A stretch of DNA of 64,000 nucleotides from the NCBI GenBank assembly GCA_963693025.1, contig OY843749.1, positions 2,790,001 through 2,854,000 of the forward strand, given 5' to 3'. Made by a program: the position numbers and the translations under genes. This document shows, in pieces, positions 1 through 7,969 of the stretch. The notes below the pieces were generated by a model. The model saw nothing but the letters and a program-made list of their open reading frames with translations, had not been told where the DNA came from and did not search any database. The stretch is from JAHRAW01 sp963693025. GTDB taxonomy: Bacteria > Pseudomonadota > Gammaproteobacteria > Arenicellales > Poriferihabitantaceae. The first letter of the stretch is position 1. Every line of letters starts with the position of its first letter.

Positions 1-1668
1 AATAAACTTGATGTAATCGTCGTCCAAATTGAGTTTTTTCTCATTCAAGTTTTTCTTGTAATCTTCCAATAATTCTTGAATCCATTCGCCCCTGTTGCTA
101 CTACTAACCGCATACGGCGGATTACCAATCACCACCATCACCGGCGTGTCGCGTTTGATAAAATTCGCTTCGTTGGCTTCGACAGAAAGCCATTGCGTAA
201 ACAAGGTTTCAGTATCAGGATGATGTTCTTCCAGCGAATTGGTAAGATAAACACGCAAACGGTTGCCGTTCAAATCGCAACCGCTATCGCGCAACACCAT
301 TTCCAGTTTGGTATGCGCCATTGCATACGATGCAAGCAACACTTCAAAGCCGTTCAAGCGCGGGATTAAATCCTGTTTTACATAGTCGGGCCAGACGCCT
401 TCCTGACCGGCGAACTGTTTGCTGTAAATTTCCTGCACGATGGCGGCGAGGAAGGTGCCGGTGCCGGCGGCGGGGTCCAGGATTTGCACTTTGTGCACTT
501 CCGTTTGGTAAGTCTCCGCTTTGCCTTGCTTGCGTTTGTCGGTGGACGGCGCGCCTTCAATTTCAATGACGGTTTTTCTCGTGTCGGCGAGTCCGTCTTT
601 CAGGTTGAATTCGGTTCGCAGGATTTCATCGACCGCGCGCACGATGAAATTGACCACCGGTTCGGGGGTGTAATAAACGCCTCTGCTCTTGCGCAGTTTG
701 GGGTCGTATTCGCCGAGGAAGGTTTCGTAAAAGTGGATGAACGGGTCGTTTTGCTGGGTGGCTTTGCCGTAGCCTTTCATCAATTCGCCGACATCGGCGG
801 CGCGAAAGACATCGGCGAGGTCGTCCACAATCCAGTGGATGCGTTTGTCGAGGTCGTAGCCGGCGATGTGTTGGAAGAACTTGCGCAGGAACGGGTTGGT
901 GGAGGGAATCAATTCGCCCGCTTCGAAGCGTGTGAAGGTGGCGGGCGTGGGGTCGTGCAAGCGCGCGGCGAACATTCCGTAGGCGACGGTTTGCGCGTAA
1001 ATGTCGGCGAAACCGGCGGCGTCCAAGTCGTGGATTAGGTGTTTCTTGAATGCGCTCAGTTGCCCTTGCAACGCGCTTTCCATTTCGTCTTGCCGCGCCC
1101 CGCGGGCTTGCGCGCGGTCGTCTCGAATCAACGCTTCGGTAATGGTCGCCGCCAGCATCCGCGCTTTGTGCGCCATTCGCCCGGCGAGGTCGTTGGCGGC
1201 GGTGATGGTCTGTCCGTGGTAAGCGCCGAAGTTTGCGATGAGGTCGGCGAACTGGGCGAAGTTTTGCGGCAGGGGCTTGATTTTGCCGCCGCTGAGTTCG
1301 GCGATGGCAACCGAAGCGGCTGGTTTTATTTCGCCGTCGCGGTGGAAACGAAACTCCAGGTAGTTGGTGAAGATGAGATTGTCGAGCGATTCGACATAGC
1401 GTTTTAACTGCGCGCGGTGGGTGGTGTCGTCCAGTGATTTGTCGACGTTTTTCGCTTCGATGTAACCGAGTGGGATGCCGTCTCGCGCCAATACATAGTC
1501 CGGCGCACCGCATTCAATGCGGCGCGGTTCGTTGGTGATGTGGACGTCGGGCAGGAGTTCCTGCATCAGTTGTTGCAGGTCGGCGCGGAAACTGTGCTCA
1601 GTGGCATTGCCGCCGCTGTGGGTTGCGTTGAGTTGCTTGAGGTAGGCGGGGATGGGGGATGGGGGCAT
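1..1668 (-). CDS. Type IIG/ISP-like restriction-modification enzyme, N-terminal part (runs off the left edge)
   Basis: Open frame of 556 codons from an ATG at 1668 to the window edge. Residues 1-80 carry a PD-(D/E)XK-type nuclease signature (Asp57, then Glu71-x-Lys73 in GYIEAKN). A helical linker follows, then an N6-adenine methyltransferase domain with SAM motif I (LDPAAGTGTFL, about residue 397) and catalytic motif IV (NPPY, about residue 517). This nuclease-linker-methyltransferase order is that of single-chain restriction-modification enzymes (Eco57I-like or the Type ISP group). The target-recognition part should lie beyond the edge. No helicase motifs were noticed between nuclease and methyltransferase, which argues for IIG over a full ISP enzyme, but the missing end leaves this open. 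No obvious Shine-Dalgarno sequence precedes the start. Upstream lies a palindromic element and no specificity gene. Confidence 0.8.
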   Translation of the reverse strand, partial: MPPSPIPAYLKQLNATHSGGNATEHSFRADLQQLMQELLPDVHITNEPRRIECGAPDYVLARDGIPLGYIEAKNVDKSLDDTTHRAQLKRYVESLDNLIFTNYLEFRFHRDGEIKPAASVAIAELSGGKIKPLPQNFAQFADLIANFGAYHGQTITAANDLAGRMAHKARMLAATITEALIRDDRAQARGARQDEMESALQGQLSAFKKHLIHDLDAAGFADIYAQTVAYGMFAARLHDPTPATFTRFEAGELIPSTNPFLRKFFQHIAGYDLDKRIHWIVDDLADVFRAADVGELMKGYGKATQQNDPFIHFYETFLGEYDPKLRKSRGVYYTPEPVVNFIVRAVDEILRTEFNLKDGLADTRKTVIEIEGAPSTDKRKQGKAETYQTEVHKVQILDPAAGTGTFLAAIVQEIYSKQFAGQEGVWPDYVKQDLIPRLNGFEVLLASYAMAHTKLEMVLRDSGCDLNGNRLRVYLTNSLEEHHPDTETLFTQWLSVEANEANFIKRDTPVMVVIGNPPYAVSSSNRGEWIQELLEDYKKNLNEKKLNLDDDYIKFI

Positions 1669-1716
1669 GGGGGGAATTTAGCATGGGAGGGGGTGCGGGA
1701 ATGGCGGCTATTACTC

Positions 1717-1956
1717 GTCATTCTCGAACGATAGAAAAATAGGGAGCGTCAGCGACCATATTTTTCATCGCCTTCGGGAATCTCATCCCGACTGGCGCTG
1801 AGTTCAAACAAAGCCGTCATTCCCGTTTAAAAGACTGCGGGAGTGGCGTTGTTTGGGCTCAGCGCCAGTCTTAGGGAGATTCCCGAGGTCGTAAGTGTCC
1901 GTAAGCCGCCGCAAGAAGAAGCGCGGCGGCAACGGACACTAACGCTCGAGAATGAC
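1717..1956. repeat. Dispersed palindromic element 1 (b-a' type)
   Basis: First of at least 14 copies in the window. Each copy starts with GTCATTCTCGA and ends with its complement TCGAGAATGAC. Inside is an outer hairpin arm, a GGGAATCTCCCTAAG box, a spacer, the inverted box CTTAGGGAGATTCCC, and a second hairpin arm. Arm a is GC-rich (GTGTCCGT..GCCGCCGC / GCGGCGGC..ACGGACAC). Arm b is AT-rich (GATAGAAAAATAGGGAGC / GCGACCATATTTTTCATC). This copy has b on the left and a on the right, and its left box is altered (AATCTCATCCCGACT). Degenerate remnants of another copy run on to about 2042, up to the lipA stop codon. The 374-base gene-free stretch holds only this material. Confidence 0.85.
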
Positions 1957-2042
1957 GAAGTGGGGGCGGCTCCCTACTTTCTACCGTTCCGGAATGGCGG
2001 CTATTACTCGTCGTAGTGTCCGTTTGCCGCCGCGCTGGTCTT

Positions 2043-2990
2043 CTACTTAGCGGGGAGTTCATAGCCGCCCGCTAGCGCAACTTGCCCCGACTGCGCCTGC
2101 AAGTCGGCGTGATAGGACGAGCGCACCATCGGTGCGGAGGCGACATTGTCGAAGCCGAGGGACTCGCCGATGGCGCCCAACTCGCTGAACTCATCCGGGC
2201 TCCAGTAGCGCTCCACCGCCAGATGGTGGCGGCTCGGTTGAAGGTATTGCCCGAGGGTCAGCAGGTTGACATCGTGCGCCCTCAAATCGCGCATGACTTG
2301 GATGACTTCTTCGCGGCGCTCGCCGAGACCCAGCATCAGCCCGGACTTGGTCGGCACTTGCGGGCAATGCCGTTTGCTGTGCAACAACAGCCGCAACGAG
2401 CCGGCGTAATCGGCGCCGGGGCGCGCGCTTTTATACAGCCTCGGCACGGTTTCCAGATTGTGGTTGAAAAAGTCCGGCGGCGCTTCGCCGAGAATGTCGA
2501 GCGCGGCTTCCATCCGCCCGCGGAAGTCCGGCGTCAGGATTTCAATCTTCGTGCCGGGGCAGTGCCGCCGCAAGTGGCGAATACAGTCCGCGAAATGCCC
2601 CGCGCCGCCGTCCCGCAAGTCGTCGCGATCCACCGAGGTGATGACCACATAGTTGAGTTTCATCGCCCCGACCGTCTCGCTCAAACGCCGCGGCTCGTTC
2701 GCGTCCAGCGGGTTGGGGCGGCCATGCGCGACATCGCAGAACGGGCAACGCCGAGTGCAAATATCGCCCATAATCAAAAAGGTGGCGGTGCCGTTGCTAA
2801 AACACTCGCCGAGATTCGGGCAGGCCGCCTCCTCGCAAATCGTGTGCAACCCCTTGTCACGCAACACACGCTTGAGCCCCACGACCGCCGGCGTGCCGGT
2901 AAAACTGGCACGAATCCACCGGGGCTTAGGCAAGCGTTGCGCCTGCGCCTGTGGCGACGGCGGGCGCACCTTAACCGGAATACGCGCCAT
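2043..2990 (-). CDS. lipA: Lipoyl synthase
   Basis: Radical SAM enzyme that inserts two sulfurs into protein-bound octanoyl groups to make lipoyl cofactors for 2-oxoacid dehydrogenases and the glycine cleavage system. The auxiliary cluster motif (CEEAACPNLGEC) precedes the radical SAM motif CTRRCPFC, followed by the family's DVAHGRPNPLDANEP segment. The frame is open up to 3086, but the extra 32 residues are Pro/Arg/Asn-rich and unlike the family. The ATG at 2990 gives 315 residues, close to the usual 320, with a purine-rich stretch (ggggggctgagaag) just before it. lipB, its common neighbour, is not here. The 3' end abuts a degraded palindromic element. Confidence 0.95.
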   Translation of the reverse strand: MARIPVKVRPPSPQAQAQRLPKPRWIRASFTGTPAVVGLKRVLRDKGLHTICEEAACPNLGECFSNGTATFLIMGDICTRRCPFCDVAHGRPNPLDANEPRRLSETVGAMKLNYVVITSVDRDDLRDGGAGHFADCIRHLRRHCPGTKIEILTPDFRGRMEAALDILGEAPPDFFNHNLETVPRLYKSARPGADYAGSLRLLLHSKRHCPQVPTKSGLMLGLGERREEVIQVMRDLRAHDVNLLTLGQYLQPSRHHLAVERYWSPDEFSELGAIGESLGFDNVASAPMVRSSYHADLQAQSGQVALAGGYELPAK

Positions 2991-3221
2991 CTTCTCAGCC
3001 CCCCGCAACTTCTCGCCGCGCACAATTGGATTGCGATTGCGATTGGGCTTGGGCTTCGGCGGCGGGTTAGTGGTCGGTAGTGGCATCGGTGGCGGGGCTC
3101 ATTTCATCTTCTTCATACGGGTCAAACAGATTAGCACAAATCCGGCTATGGACACCGCCATCGTCCGCGCCAATGCGCTTGGAGCGAATGGGGAATGATA
3201 AAGCAGTCGGCGGCGTGGCGT

Positions 3222-4124
3222 TTACGAGGCGATAAATTCCGAGTATGCCCGGTCAAAGTCGTCGAGGTTTTTTTCTGTGTAGGCGGCGTAGTCCTCGTCG
3301 AGTTCGGAGTAGATTTCGGCGGTCATGCTCCACATGGCTTCGCGTTGATGCGAGGCGGCGCGTAGCGCTTTGAAGCGGCGCCAGCGCGTTTTGTCGGGCG
3401 GTTTGCCGTAGTAGCGCTCCAGCATTTCGCGTTCCAGCGCTTCGGGGAAGGCGCTGTTGGAGGCGATGTTGGCGAGGTCGAACAGCGGCGTGTTGAAGCC
3501 GGCGTGCTCCCAGTCGATGATCCAAATTTTGTGGTCGCCCTCGCCCTCGCCGGCGATGAAATTGGCGGCCAGCAGGTCGTTGTGGCATAGCGCGATGTCG
3601 ATGGCGCCGACCGCCGCTTCCATGCGCTCGGATTGCTCCAGCAAGCGCGGCAGTTTCGCGGCGCTGCGGCATTCGCCGGCGCTGCGGCATTCGCATTGAG
3701 CCAGCAGTTTGCCGTAGTGGCGCACGACGTGGAACACCGAGAACCCCAGCACCGGTCCGCGCACCGCCCGGGTGCCGTCGCGGTGCAGCGCTTTGAGCGG
3801 CTGCAAGATGCGCCCGATGTTGGCGCGCACGCCGGCGGCGTCCAGCGTCGTGCCCTCGACGAACGCCATCACCAAGACATCCGCCTCGGCATACACGGGC
3901 TCGGGCGCGATGCCGATGTCCGCCGCCGCGCGCCCGCAGGCTTGCTCGTTGAAGCGCATCACGTTGTGCATCGGCATATCGCCGCCGATGCGCGCCACAT
4001 ATTTCGCGCCGGCGTCTTCCACCACAAAGTTGTGATTGCTCAAACCGCCGGACAACGCACGCGGCTCAACCGCGCCGCGCCAGCACGGCAGTTGCGCGAC
4101 CCGGTCACCGGGTTTTGTCGTCAA
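3222..4124 (-). CDS. Choline kinase/APH-family small-molecule phosphotransferase
   Basis: Protein of 300 residues with the protein-kinase-like fold of the aminoglycoside/choline kinase family. The Brenner motif (LCHNDLLAANFI, with catalytic Asp and metal-binding Asn) is followed by the metal-binding IIDWEHAG, and the N-terminal lobe has a GGLSNHNF nucleotide loop. The order and spacing resemble choline/ethanolamine or thiamine kinases more than antibiotic kinases. The substrate cannot be read from the sequence. The start is TTG at 4124, chosen because a strong Shine-Dalgarno sequence (GGGAGGAG) sits six bases before it. A short in-frame duplication gives a CECRSAGECRSA segment near residue 150. 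It lies 69 bases after the secreted ligase gene and points the same way, so co-transcription is plausible. Confidence 0.85.
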   Translation of the reverse strand: MTTKPGDRVAQLPCWRGAVEPRALSGGLSNHNFVVEDAGAKYVARIGGDMPMHNVMRFNEQACGRAAADIGIAPEPVYAEADVLVMAFVEGTTLDAAGVRANIGRILQPLKALHRDGTRAVRGPVLGFSVFHVVRHYGKLLAQCECRSAGECRSAAKLPRLLEQSERMEAAVGAIDIALCHNDLLAANFIAGEGEGDHKIWIIDWEHAGFNTPLFDLANIASNSAFPEALEREMLERYYGKPPDKTRWRRFKALRAASHQREAMWSMTAEIYSELDEDYAAYTEKNLDDFDRAYSEFIAS

Positions 4125-4193
4125 ATCGCTCCTCCCACCCCGCGCGTCGGTTGAAACGCCGGGTCGTTGTTTCGCGTGTTATCGCTATGGTCG

Positions 4194-5039
4194 CTATGGT
4201 CGGACGCGTAAATACACCGGAAACCGCGGCTTGCCGTTTCGTGTCAGACCGTAGTATTTGAAGGTGATGATGCTGCCCACGGGTGGCGGTTGGGCGCGTA
4301 ATTGGTCGGTGAATCCGGAGCCGATTTTGACCGAGCGTCCGTCCGCCAGTCGGCAACGCAGCGCGCCCATTTTGCCGGTGTATTTGCCCTTGCCGGGCAG
4401 GATTTCGCGCACCGCGCATTCGGTGTCGAGGTGGTTTTTGGCTTTCAGGGCGGACGACAGGCGACCGGTTTCATACGGGCGGTCGGGGTCTCTGACCACC
4501 ACGCCTTCGCCGCCGCCGGCGCTGACTTCGGCGAGGAATTGCGTGAGTTCGTCGGCGGCGTTGACGCGGGTTTGCGGGATGATGACGATGCGCTCGGCGG
4601 GGTGTTGAGCGAGGTAGTCGCGCAACACCGCCAGCCGGTCGAGCAGTCCGCCGGCTTGCTGCGGCACTTCAAACACGTGGTAGCGCACCTGCCGCCAGCG
4701 CGCATCGGAGGCTTCGGATGCGTGCGAGCGCACGATGGAGACGATGTTTTCGAAATCCGCGCGCTGGCTCCACAACTCGCCGTCGAGCGCAAACGGCGGG
4801 AAGTTTCGGGTGAACCACGGCGGCGCGTGCAGCGTCTTGCCGCCCCGGCTGAGCAACCGCTCGCCATCCCACACGCCGCGCACGCCGTCGAGTTTTTCGC
4901 TCATCACCCAGCCGACGACGTCTTGCGAGCCGTCGTAGGTTTTGAGCAGGAAGATGTCGGGTTTTTGTGCGCTTGCCGGGGTGGATAGTAGGCATGCCAG
5001 TAGGAGGGCGCGTAGGGGGATGGAGTTGGAGTTGAGCAT
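4194..5039 (-). CDS. ligE: Secreted ATP-dependent DNA ligase (Lig E type)
   Basis: Minimal 281-residue ATP-dependent DNA ligase. Residues 1-24 form a signal peptide ending in TPASA, so the mature enzyme should be periplasmic. The nucleotidyltransferase core follows, with motif I SEKLDGVRG (adenylated Lys), the LDGELW motif and the nucleotide-binding Lys pair near SALKAKNHLD. A C-terminal OB-fold ends in KPRFPVYLRVRP. There is no N-terminal DNA-binding domain or insert, as in Lig E. Lig E enzymes occur in Neisseria, Haemophilus, Vibrio and relatives, and a role with extracellular or incoming DNA has been proposed for them. AAGGAC precedes the ATG at 5039. Confidence 0.9.
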   Translation of the reverse strand: MLNSNSIPLRALLLACLLSTPASAQKPDIFLLKTYDGSQDVVGWVMSEKLDGVRGVWDGERLLSRGGKTLHAPPWFTRNFPPFALDGELWSQRADFENIVSIVRSHASEASDARWRQVRYHVFEVPQQAGGLLDRLAVLRDYLAQHPAERIVIIPQTRVNAADELTQFLAEVSAGGGEGVVVRDPDRPYETGRLSSALKAKNHLDTECAVREILPGKGKYTGKMGALRCRLADGRSVKIGSGFTDQLRAQPPPVGSIITFKYYGLTRNGKPRFPVYLRVRP

Positions 5040-5146
5040 GATGTCGTCCTTGTTGTGGTGTGGGTGGGGAGTTTAGCGTACGTATAGCCGCTTCGTCATT
5101 CATACCCCTTCGTCATTCTTGAGCGGTAGAAAAATACCAACTACCC

Positions 5147-5463
5147 GTCATTCTCGAACGGTAGAAAATAGGGAGCCGACAGGCGACCATATTTTCTTCG
5201 ATTCGGGAATCTCGTCCCGTTTGGCGTGGTCTTGAACGGAGCGACACTCAGACACTGCATTCCGGCTCAAAAGACTGCGGGAATGGCGTTGTTTGGGCTC
5301 AGCGCTAGTCTTAGGGAGATTGCGCGTATCGTCCCTGATACGCGCCCTTCGGGCTACGCGAAAATCCGCTCCGGGCGGATTTTTCCCGAGGTCGTAAGTG
5401 TCCGTAAGCCGCCGCTTAAAAGAAAAGGCGCGGCGGCAACGGACACTAACGCTCGAGAATGAC
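5147..5463. repeat. Dispersed palindromic element 2 (b-a', with internal bipartite insert)
   Basis: A 317-base copy with terminal GTCATTCTCGA / TCGAGAATGAC. Left arm is the shorter b variant (GGTAGAAAATAGGGAGCC) and right arm is a. Between the inverted CTTAGGGAGATT box and the right arm sits an extra module: a perfect stem GCGCGTATC/GATACGCGC, then AAAATCCGC-TCCGG-GCGGATTTT, which resembles a rho-independent terminator. A half terminal repeat (GTCATTCTTGAGCGGTAGAAAAA) lies just upstream at 5112-5138. The 482-base gap between ligE and fadE contains nothing else recognisable. Confidence 0.85.
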
Positions 5464-5521
5464 GGGTGGTTGGGAATTTATGGGATAATCGCGCATCCGA
5501 TGACCCGACCGGGATGAGTCG

Positions 5522-7969
5522 ATGATTTTGTTTTTGTTTGCGTTGTTGTTGTTGGTGGCGGTTTTTGTGCGGTTTCGGATGTCGTTGCAGGTTTGGTTGA
5601 GCGTGGCGGTGGCGGTGTTTGCGCTTGGCTTGTTCAGTGGCGGCGTCGGTGCGGTGCTGTCGTTGTTGATGTTGCTTGTGCTGGCGCCGTTGCTGGTGCT
5701 GTTGTTCCACGCCCCCGGACTGCGCCAAAAGTATCTGAGCGCGCCGTTGTTGGAGTGGGTGAAAACCGCGATGCCGACGATTTCGCAGACCGAGCGCGAC
5801 GCGATTGACGCCGGCACGGTGTGGTGGGAGGCGGAGTTGTTTTCGGGGCAGCCGGACTGGGACAAACTGTTTTCGGTGGATGCGCCGGCGCTGAGCGAGC
5901 GCGAGCGCGCCTTCATCGACGGACCCGTGGAGCAACTGTGCGCGATGGTGGACGACTGGGAAGTCACCGGCGAACGCAACGACTTGCCGCCGGCGGTGTG
6001 GGACTTCATCAGGGGCAACGGGTTCTTCGGCTTGAACGCGGCGCGCGAATACGGCGGGCTCGGTTTTTCCGCTTACGCGCAGTCGTGCATCGTGCAAAAA
6101 CTCTCCACGCGCAGCGCCACGGTGGCGGTCACGGTGATGGTGCCGAACTCGCTCGGTCCCGCCGAATTGCTCTACCACTACGGCACCGACGCGCAAAAAC
6201 AATACTACCTGCCGCGCCTCGCCGGCGGCATTGAGACGCCCTGCTTCGGCCTGACCAACCCGTGGGCGGGCTCGGATGCGAGCGGCATGCCGGACAGCGG
6301 CGTGGTCTGCGAAGGCGTGCACGAGGGCGAGCCGACGCTCGGTTTCCGCCTCAACTGGGAGAAGCGCTACATCACCCTCGGACCGGTGGCGACGCTGCTC
6401 GGCCTAGCGTTCAAGGCGTATGACCCCGACGGACTGCTCGGCGGCGGCGACGGGGACGACCTCGGCATCACCTGCGCGCTCATCCCGACTACTACCGCCG
6501 GCATCACCATCGGTCGCCGCCACCTGCCGCTGAACGCCGCCTTCCAGAATGGTCCCAACCGCGGCGAGGATGTATTCATCCCGCTGGACTGGGTCATCGG
6601 CGGGCGCGAGCGCATCGGCCAGGGCTGGCGAATGTTGATGGAATCGCTCGCCGCCGGGCGCGGCGTCTCGCTGCCGGCGGCGGCGGCGGGCGGCGCGAAG
6701 GTGGCGGCGCGCAGCAGCGGCGCGTATGCCCGCATCCGCGAGCAGTTTGGCTTGGAGATCGGGAAATTTGAAGGCGTGGAAGAGGCGCTCGCGCGCATCG
6801 GCGGGCTGACCTATTTGCTCGACGCCGGGCGCACGCTGATGACCAGCGCGCTCGCCCTCGGCGAAAAACCGGCGGTGATGTCGGCCATCGTCAAACAGCA
6901 ATGCACCGAGTTGTCGCGCATCGTCATCAACGACGCGATGGACATCCACGCCGGCAAGGGCATCTGCATGGGCCCGCGCAACTACCTCGCGCGCACCTAC
7001 CAGCAGATTCCCATCGGCATCACCGTGGAAGGCGCGAACATCCTGACGCGCGGGCTCATCATCTTCGGGCAGGGCGCGTTGCGCTGCCATCCCCACCTGC
7101 TGGATGAAATCAACGCCGCCGCGCTGGACGACCCGGAGGCGGCGCTCGCCCGTTTCGACGACGCGCTCGCCCAACACATCGCCCACATCACCGCCAACAA
7201 ACTGCGCGCGAGTGCATACGCCTTGAGCCGCGGTTGGTTGGCAAAGGGCAGCGGCGGCGGTTTGATTGCCAAACACAGCCGCGCGGTCGAGCACCTGAGC
7301 GCGGCGTTTGCATTCCTGGCGGATGTGACATTGTTCCTCCTCGGCGGCGACTTGAAACGCCGAGAGATGCTGTCGGGGCGTTTTGCCGATGCGCTCAGCA
7401 ACTTGTATCTCGCGTCGGCGGCGCTCAAAAAATTCAGCGACCAGGGCGAGGCGGCGGACGAAGCGCCGCTCGCGGATTGGGCGTGCCGCTATGCGCTGTT
7501 CCACGCACAGCAAGCGCTCGACGGCATTCTGCGCAACTATCCGCGCCCGTGGCTGGGAAGGTTGTTGCGCATCGTCGTGTTCGGCGGCGGCAGGTATTTG
7601 CAACCGCCCGATGACGCGCTGTCGCAGCGCGTCTCCACGCAGGTGCAAACCGCCGGCGCGGTGCGCGACCGCCTGACCGAGCATATCTATATCGCCACCG
7701 ACCCGGCGGACATCAGCGCGCAAATCGAGTCCGCGCTCGCGCTCGTGGACGAGAGCAAGCCGCTGCGTCGCCGCCTCAAAAAAGAGGGCGCGGGGCAGGG
7801 CGCGGCGCAGGCTTCGCAGACCTTTGACGCCCGGCTTGCCAGCCTGCGCGAAGCCGGCGCGCTGAGCGCGGATGAAGCGGAGTTGCTTGCGCGCACTCGG
7901 GAAATGGTCGGCAAGGTCATCAGCGTGGATGACTTCGCGCCCGCCGACATCGCCACCACCGACGCGTGA
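5522..7969 (+). CDS. fadE: Acyl-CoA dehydrogenase, FadE type
   Basis: FAD enzyme for the first step of fatty-acid beta-oxidation, making trans-2-enoyl-CoA. The 815-residue length matches E. coli FadE (814) and is far above the usual 380-400 of other acyl-CoA dehydrogenases. The first 65 residues hold two hydrophobic segments, as in FadE, suggesting membrane anchoring. The dehydrogenase core follows (FGLTNPWAGSDA, IGQGWRMLMESLAAGRGVSLP, DAMDIHAGKGICMGPRNYLARTYQ), and the FadE-specific C-terminal domain completes it. The ATG is preceded by GGGATGAG. The stop codon overlaps the next gene's start (GTGA), so the two should be translationally coupled. Confidence 0.95.
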   Translation: MILFLFALLLLVAVFVRFRMSLQVWLSVAVAVFALGLFSGGVGAVLSLLMLLVLAPLLVLLFHAPGLRQKYLSAPLLEWVKTAMPTISQTERDAIDAGTVWWEAELFSGQPDWDKLFSVDAPALSERERAFIDGPVEQLCAMVDDWEVTGERNDLPPAVWDFIRGNGFFGLNAAREYGGLGFSAYAQSCIVQKLSTRSATVAVTVMVPNSLGPAELLYHYGTDAQKQYYLPRLAGGIETPCFGLTNPWAGSDASGMPDSGVVCEGVHEGEPTLGFRLNWEKRYITLGPVATLLGLAFKAYDPDGLLGGGDGDDLGITCALIPTTTAGITIGRRHLPLNAAFQNGPNRGEDVFIPLDWVIGGRERIGQGWRMLMESLAAGRGVSLPAAAAGGAKVAARSSGAYARIREQFGLEIGKFEGVEEALARIGGLTYLLDAGRTLMTSALALGEKPAVMSAIVKQQCTELSRIVINDAMDIHAGKGICMGPRNYLARTYQQIPIGITVEGANILTRGLIIFGQGALRCHPHLLDEINAAALDDPEAALARFDDALAQHIAHITANKLRASAYALSRGWLAKGSGGGLIAKHSRAVEHLSAAFAFLADVTLFLLGGDLKRREMLSGRFADALSNLYLASAALKKFSDQGEAADEAPLADWACRYALFHAQQALDGILRNYPRPWLGRLLRIVVFGGGRYLQPPDDALSQRVSTQVQTAGAVRDRLTEHIYIATDPADISAQIESALALVDESKPLRRRLKKEGAGQGAAQASQTFDARLASLREAGALSADEAELLARTREMVGKVISVDDFAPADIATTDA

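Noticed and set aside
626..1513. 295-codon minus-strand frame rich in Arg and Pro
   Set aside because: It overlaps the restriction-modification gene in another frame, and that gene's frame has clear nuclease and methyltransferase motifs.
5226..5462. Small frames inside palindromic elements giving similar peptides (such as SLREIPEDASVRKPPLKRK) at many places
   Set aside because: The likeness comes from the repeat itself. Frames break between copies and there is no ribosome-binding signal.
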